Assembly: GCA_964508055.1 (NCBI GenBank)
Contig: CAZDRI010000028.1
Coordinates: forward strand, 1 to 20,556
Direction of reading: 5' to 3'
Source: CAZDRI01 sp964508055
Lineage (GTDB): Bacteria > Pseudomonadota > Gammaproteobacteria > PS1 > Pseudothioglobaceae
DNA: 20,556 nucleotides
This document shows, piece after piece, positions 16,941 to 20,556 of this stretch. The notes under the pieces are model-generated. The model was not told the DNA's origin. It searched no databases and saw only the letters and a list, made by a program, of their open reading frames with translations. The stretch's first letter is position 1; every line of letters begins with the position of its first letter. A program made the translations under genes and the position numbers.

Positions 16941-16970
16941 TTGGCAAAAAAATATTGTTAAAAATATTTT
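16941..16970 (+). promoter_or_regulatory. Candidate array promoter
   Basis: TTGGCA (16941-16946) and TATTTT (16965-16970) are spaced by 18 bases and would start transcription roughly 40 bases before the first repeat. An alternative pair is TTGTTA (16986-16991) with TAAAAT (17009-17014), spacer 17, which would start at the repeat itself. Neither can be decided by eye. Confidence 0.3.
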
Positions 16971-16972
16971 TT
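16947..16972. repeat. Perfect A/T inverted repeat in the leader
   Basis: AAAAAATATT (16947-16956) and AATATTTTTT (16963-16972) form a perfect 10-bp inverted repeat with loop GTTAAA. It lies 57 bases after the csy4 stop. It could act as a weak terminator for the cas operon, or as a bendable or protein-binding site in the leader. With no G-C pairs it may also be chance. Confidence 0.45.
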
Positions 16973-17019
16973 ATTAGCTATATATTTGTTATAGTTGCAT
17001 TTTTTTTCTAAAATTTATT

Positions 17020-17707
17020 GTTAACTGCCATATAGGCAGCTTAGAAAACGCATTGTATAAATCATTTTCAATCTTATAAGTTAACTGCCATATAGGCAGC
17101 TTAGAAATTTGTAGCAGCAAATAACTAAATCAGTCTGCTGTTAACTGCCATATAGGCAGCTTAGAAATATCGTTCTTAAAGTATCACAAGCTGTCAAAAG
17201 TTAACTGCCATATAGGCAGCTTAGAAAGTTTTCACTACTTGCAAGTAATAATGCAGAAAGTTAACTGCCATATAGGCAGCTTAGAAAACGCCCTGGTGAT
17301 GTAGCAGTAGTTATTTTGTGTTAACTGCCATATAGGCAGCTTAGAAATACTGCTATTCGTGTAGTGCGTGCATATAAAAGTTAACTGCCATATAGGCAGC
17401 TTAGAAAAACCCGCTTTTAACGACTGATCTAAGACTTAAGTTAACTGCCATATAGGCAGCTTAGAAACTTTATAAATTAAAGTGATTAAAGTGATGAACG
17501 TTAACTGCCATATAGGCAGCTTAGAAAAATTTTTATTTTTGGGATTTTTAACTTGAACTGTTAACTGCCATATAGGCAGCTTAGAAATACTGAATTAAGT
17601 TCAATTCGCTGTTCCCATTGTTAACTGCCATATAGGCAGCTTAGAAAAGCACCCCCGCTGGCTCACTCACCAGTTTTTTGTTAACTGCCATATAGGCAGC
17701 TTAGAAA
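17020..17707 (+). repeat. Leader-proximal block of 12 T-variant repeats
   Basis: Repeats starting at 17020 and every 60 bases to 17680 have loop ATATA. From 17740 to the window end all 47 repeats have ACATA. The change is a single C-to-T difference at repeat position 12, outside the stem. Confidence 0.97.
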
Positions 17708-19509
17708 GGCAGCTACTTCCATTTCCCAAAATAAAGAAAGTTAACTGCCACATAGGCAGCTTAGAAAGCAGACCAAATCTATTTCTTGTTCAGCTACGGG
17801 TTAACTGCCACATAGGCAGCTTAGAAATGCTGATAATGTAGAGAGATATTTTATTTTTTGTTAACTGCCACATAGGCAGCTTAGAAAACACCAGCCTCTT
17901 TTACATTTTTCATCAGCAAGTTAACTGCCACATAGGCAGCTTAGAAATACTGCGTAAGCTGTTTCATTTAGATAAGTTTGTTAACTGCCACATAGGCAGC
18001 TTAGAAATACAACTCTTTTAATTCCGCCTTCGGGTGAGCGTTAACTGCCACATAGGCAGCTTAGAAAAGTTAAAAATAGTATCTGCTACAAAAGTTGGAG
18101 TTAACTGCCACATAGGCAGCTTAGAAATTTTGAAAAGTAAGGACCATTCCTTAACTTTTGTTAACTGCCACATAGGCAGCTTAGAAAACATTTTTAATAT
18201 CATCAAAAAGTATCCAGTTGTTAACTGCCACATAGGCAGCTTAGAAAATCCCCCATTACTTGATTTTTCGCTTTGTAAAGTTAACTGCCACATAGGCAGC
18301 TTAGAAAAAGAACAGCAAGTTTTTGGAGATTTTAAAAATGGTTAACTGCCACATAGGCAGCTTAGAAAACGAGGCGCACGAATTTTAGCTATACATTTGC
18401 GTTAACTGCCACATAGGCAGCTTAGAAATTTCAAAAGGGGGGCAAAATAACTTTTTATATGTTAACTGCCACATAGGCAGCTTAGAAATCCTACAAAAAC
18501 AGTTATTAGTAATGATAAAGGTTAACTGCCACATAGGCAGCTTAGAAATGCTAAATTGTTGCTGACTGCTACTTTGCCGTGTTAACTGCCACATAGGCAG
18601 CTTAGAAAACTAGTGTAGCAGGAACTATAGATATTGATAAGTTAACTGCCACATAGGCAGCTTAGAAATCAGAGTTGGTTAGAAAAATCATCAAAAACAG
18701 GTTAACTGCCACATAGGCAGCTTAGAAAAATCTCGTTGATTGTGTAATTTTTATTGTTATGTTAACTGCCACATAGGCAGCTTAGAAATTTTGTTAATTC
18801 TAAATCTAAACCCCATTTGCGTTAACTGCCACATAGGCAGCTTAGAAAAATCAAAGACTTCACCCGTGTCTTGTTCACGGGTTAACTGCCACATAGGCAG
18901 CTTAGAAAACATGCACTGTATCTGTTAAAGGTACGATATGGTTAACTGCCACATAGGCAGCTTAGAAAAGCAAAAAACTGACTATGAAGTTTGGAGTTTA
19001 GTTAACTGCCACATAGGCAGCTTAGAAAAAAAGTAGAAAAAATCCCTACTTTTTATTGCAGTTAACTGCCACATAGGCAGCTTAGAAATCTTTTTTTTGT
19101 AACAAATAAAAAATATGAAAGTTAACTGCCACATAGGCAGCTTAGAAAAACAACTGCTAAATCAGTTGCTTGATTTTCTAAGTTAACTGCCACATAGGCA
19201 GCTTAGAAACCATTCGGCGTATGCCACCAAAATAAATTTAAGTTAACTGCCACATAGGCAGCTTAGAAAACTTATCATATCAGCGTTTTCACTTCTTAAC
19301 TGTTAACTGCCACATAGGCAGCTTAGAAATGATTTAAAGATACAAAAAGAAATTATTAAAGGTTAACTGCCACATAGGCAGCTTAGAAAATATTCGGTGG
19401 GTTGGTATTCCCAAGATTACGGTTAACTGCCACATAGGCAGCTTAGAAAAACCGAAAGGTATAATTATTCCATTATGTTTTGTTAACTGCCACATAGGCA
19501 GCTTAGAAA

Positions 19510-19541
19510 GACTTAGCTTTAATCATTAAAATTTCGTCTTT
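19510..19541 (-). other. Spacer 42, related to spacer 56
   Basis: On the minus strand this spacer reads K-D-E-I-L-M-I-K-A-K without stops. Its first 25 minus-strand bases match bases 8-32 of spacer 56 (20350-20381) at 23 positions. The two differences (GAC/GAT and GAA/GAG) are synonymous in that frame. Confidence 0.85.
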
Positions 19542-20081
19542 GTTAACTGCCACATAGGCAGCTTAGAAATATTAGGTTTAATATTGGGAATTTATCTTTA
19601 TGTTAACTGCCACATAGGCAGCTTAGAAAAACGCCACACTTCAAATATTCTTTAACAAACTGTTAACTGCCACATAGGCAGCTTAGAAATAGTGAAATTT
19701 TATTATTGTTATTAAGAAGGCGTTAACTGCCACATAGGCAGCTTAGAAAAAAAGAGCGCCGCCATCGTAAACTTGAAAGAAGTTAACTGCCACATAGGCA
19801 GCTTAGAAAGTCAGAGTTGCACGGTATAGATTTAAGAATAAGTTAACTGCCACATAGGCAGCTTAGAAATTTCAAAGTAAATATGCCTTTCTGCACTGCT
19901 TGTTAACTGCCACATAGGCAGCTTAGAAATATAAAATCTGCTGAAGCATCCAGTGATTTGGGTTAACTGCCACATAGGCAGCTTAGAAATAAGCTAACTA
20001 AAGCAGTACAGCTTTATAAATGTTAACTGCCACATAGGCAGCTTAGAAATTTATCGCTTCTCTGTATGTTAAGCTTTCTGC

Positions 20082-20196
20082 GTTAACTGCCACATAGGCA
20101 GCTTAGAAATGTTCCATCTTTATTTTTCTTGTATAAAATATGTTAACTGCCACATAGGCAGCTTAGAAATACTTTTGGTAAAGAAGGTAAAGAGTC
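20082..20196 (+). repeat. First copy of a 115-base direct duplication inside the array
   Basis: Repeat 20082-20109, spacer 20110-20141, the next repeat and the first 27 bases of spacer 20170-20201 recur identically 360 bases (six units) later. The base just before each copy differs, so identity starts at the repeat boundary. Confidence 0.95.
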
Positions 20197-20349
20197 AATT
20201 AGTTAACTGCCACATAGGCAGCTTAGAAAAGTAGATTTTTCAAGAACATTAACAGCTGACAGTTAACTGCCACATAGGCAGCTTAGAAATATTTTAGCTA
20301 TACAGACTGACTACATTAAGTGTTAACTGCCACATAGGCAGCTTAGAAA

Positions 20350-20381
20350 AAACGGAAAAGATGAGATTTTAATGATTAAAG
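20350..20381 (+). other. Spacer 56, related to spacer 42
   Basis: On the plus strand it reads N-G-K-D-E-I-L-M-I-K without stops. It overlaps the reverse complement of spacer 42 by 25 bases with two third-codon-position differences, so both probably derive from variants of one protein-coding gene on a mobile element. Confidence 0.85.
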
Positions 20382-20441
20382 GTTAACTGCCACATAGGCA
20401 GCTTAGAAAAGCAATAGATAAAGACTTTATTCGCCATATGG

Positions 20442-20556
20442 GTTAACTGCCACATAGGCAGCTTAGAAATGTTCCATCTTTATTTTTCTTGTATAAAATA
20501 TGTTAACTGCCACATAGGCAGCTTAGAAATACTTTTGGTAAAGAAGGTAAAGAGTC
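20442..20556 (+). repeat. Second copy of the 115-base duplication, at the window edge
   Basis: Identical to 20082-20196 and cut off by the window end, so its true length is unknown. It could be the start of a six-unit tandem duplication of the array or an assembly end artefact. Confidence 0.95.

Larger units (their letters stand above)
16890..17019 (+). promoter_or_regulatory. CRISPR leader
   Basis: 130 bases of very AT-rich DNA between csy4 and the first repeat, on the side where repeats are uniform, with no ORF. Spacer insertion happens at the junction with the first repeat (17020). I could not find a convincing match to the IHF consensus that assists integration in I-F leaders. Confidence 0.8.
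17020..20556 (+). CRISPR. Type I-F CRISPR array, 59 repeats, open at the window end
   Basis: 28-base repeats start with GTTAACTGCC and end with GGCAGCTTAGAAA, with five loop bases between. They run from 17020 (next to the leader) to 20502-20529. There are 58 complete spacers and a partial 27-base one at the edge. Spacers are 32 bases, except 33 at 18308-18340 and 19149-19181. The stem CTGCC/GGCAG (repeat positions 6-10 and 16-20) with a five-base loop is the Csy4 substrate; cleavage after position 20 leaves the handle CTTAGAAA. Position 12 in the loop is T in repeats 1-12 and C in repeats 13-59. The array runs in the same direction as the cas genes and is leader-proximal to csy4, the canonical I-F layout. 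Repeats are otherwise identical to the last copy seen, so the true end of the array lies outside the window. Confidence 0.99.

Noticed and set aside
16890..17019. tracrRNA or degenerate anti-repeat near the array
   Set aside because: No segment of the leader or cas intergenic gaps resembles the repeat, and type I-F systems do not use a tracrRNA.
18018..18928. Open frames across the CRISPR array that encode repeats such as VNCHIGSLE and KLPMWQLT
   Set aside because: They are translations of the 28-base repeat, whose unit length of 60 keeps the frame open. They have no start signals and are not genes.
18369..20321. Spacers at 18369 and 20290 share the 14-base string ATTTTAGCTATACA
   Set aside because: Flanking bases differ completely on both sides and the string is AT-rich, so chance is a fair explanation, unlike the spacer 42/56 pair where the match covers the whole possible overlap.

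Overview
The window is very AT-rich (roughly 30% GC by eye), uses TGA as a stop and TGG for Trp, and carries gammaproteobacterial-style genes. The run hisI-hisE-tatA-tatB-tatC followed by an HtrA/DegS-like protease is a familiar proteobacterial neighbourhood. Together with the low GC it suggests a small-genome marine or symbiotic gammaproteobacterium, for example near the sulfur-oxidising SUP05/Thioglobus group. That placement is inference, not something the sequence proves.

Layout. (1) 105-2881: a two-partner secretion locus. A short TpsA-like exoprotein (minus strand) is divergent from its TpsB/FhaC-type outer-membrane transporter (plus strand). (2) 2882-3612: a region with less AT-biased codons holding an AhpD-like carboxymuconolactone decarboxylase family gene. 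It is preceded by a possible small leader ORF and a potential 13-bp RNA helix that would cover the Shine-Dalgarno. (3) 3622-4107: a secreted thermonuclease-like enzyme on the minus strand. (4) 4145-6312: a tight operon of hisI, hisE, tatA, tatB and tatC. (5) 6425-7480: a membrane-anchored DegS-like protease on the minus strand, divergent from thiG (7566-8348). (6) 8451-16889: a complete type I-F CRISPR-Cas operon in canonical order (cas1, cas2-3 fusion, csy1/cas8f, csy2/cas5f, csy3/cas7f, csy4/cas6f). It is knit together by GTGA/ATGA overlaps, and csy3 has its own strong ribosome-binding site. (7) 16890-17019: an AT-rich leader. (8) 17020-20556: a CRISPR array that runs off the window, with 59 repeats, 58 complete spacers and one partial spacer.

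How it works together. Cas1 and the Cas2 part of Cas2-3 insert spacers at the leader end. Csy4 cuts the array transcript 3' of the CTGCC/GGCAG hairpin, leaving the 8-nt handle CTTAGAAA. Csy1-4 with crRNA form the surveillance complex, and the HD-helicase part of Cas2-3 degrades targets. The expected catalytic residues of Cas1, Cas2-3 and Csy4 are present, so the system looks intact.

No new type of system is evident; the CRISPR-Cas locus is a canonical I-F. The most informative unusual signals are in the array. The twelve leader-proximal repeats all carry T at repeat position 12 while every later repeat has C. Spacers 42 and 56, in opposite orientation, overlap by 25 nt with only two differences, both synonymous in one reading frame (KDEILMIK), implying repeated encounters with related variants of one element. 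A 115-bp stretch at the very end of the window repeats the sequence 360 bp (six units) earlier, either a true array duplication or a contig-end artefact.
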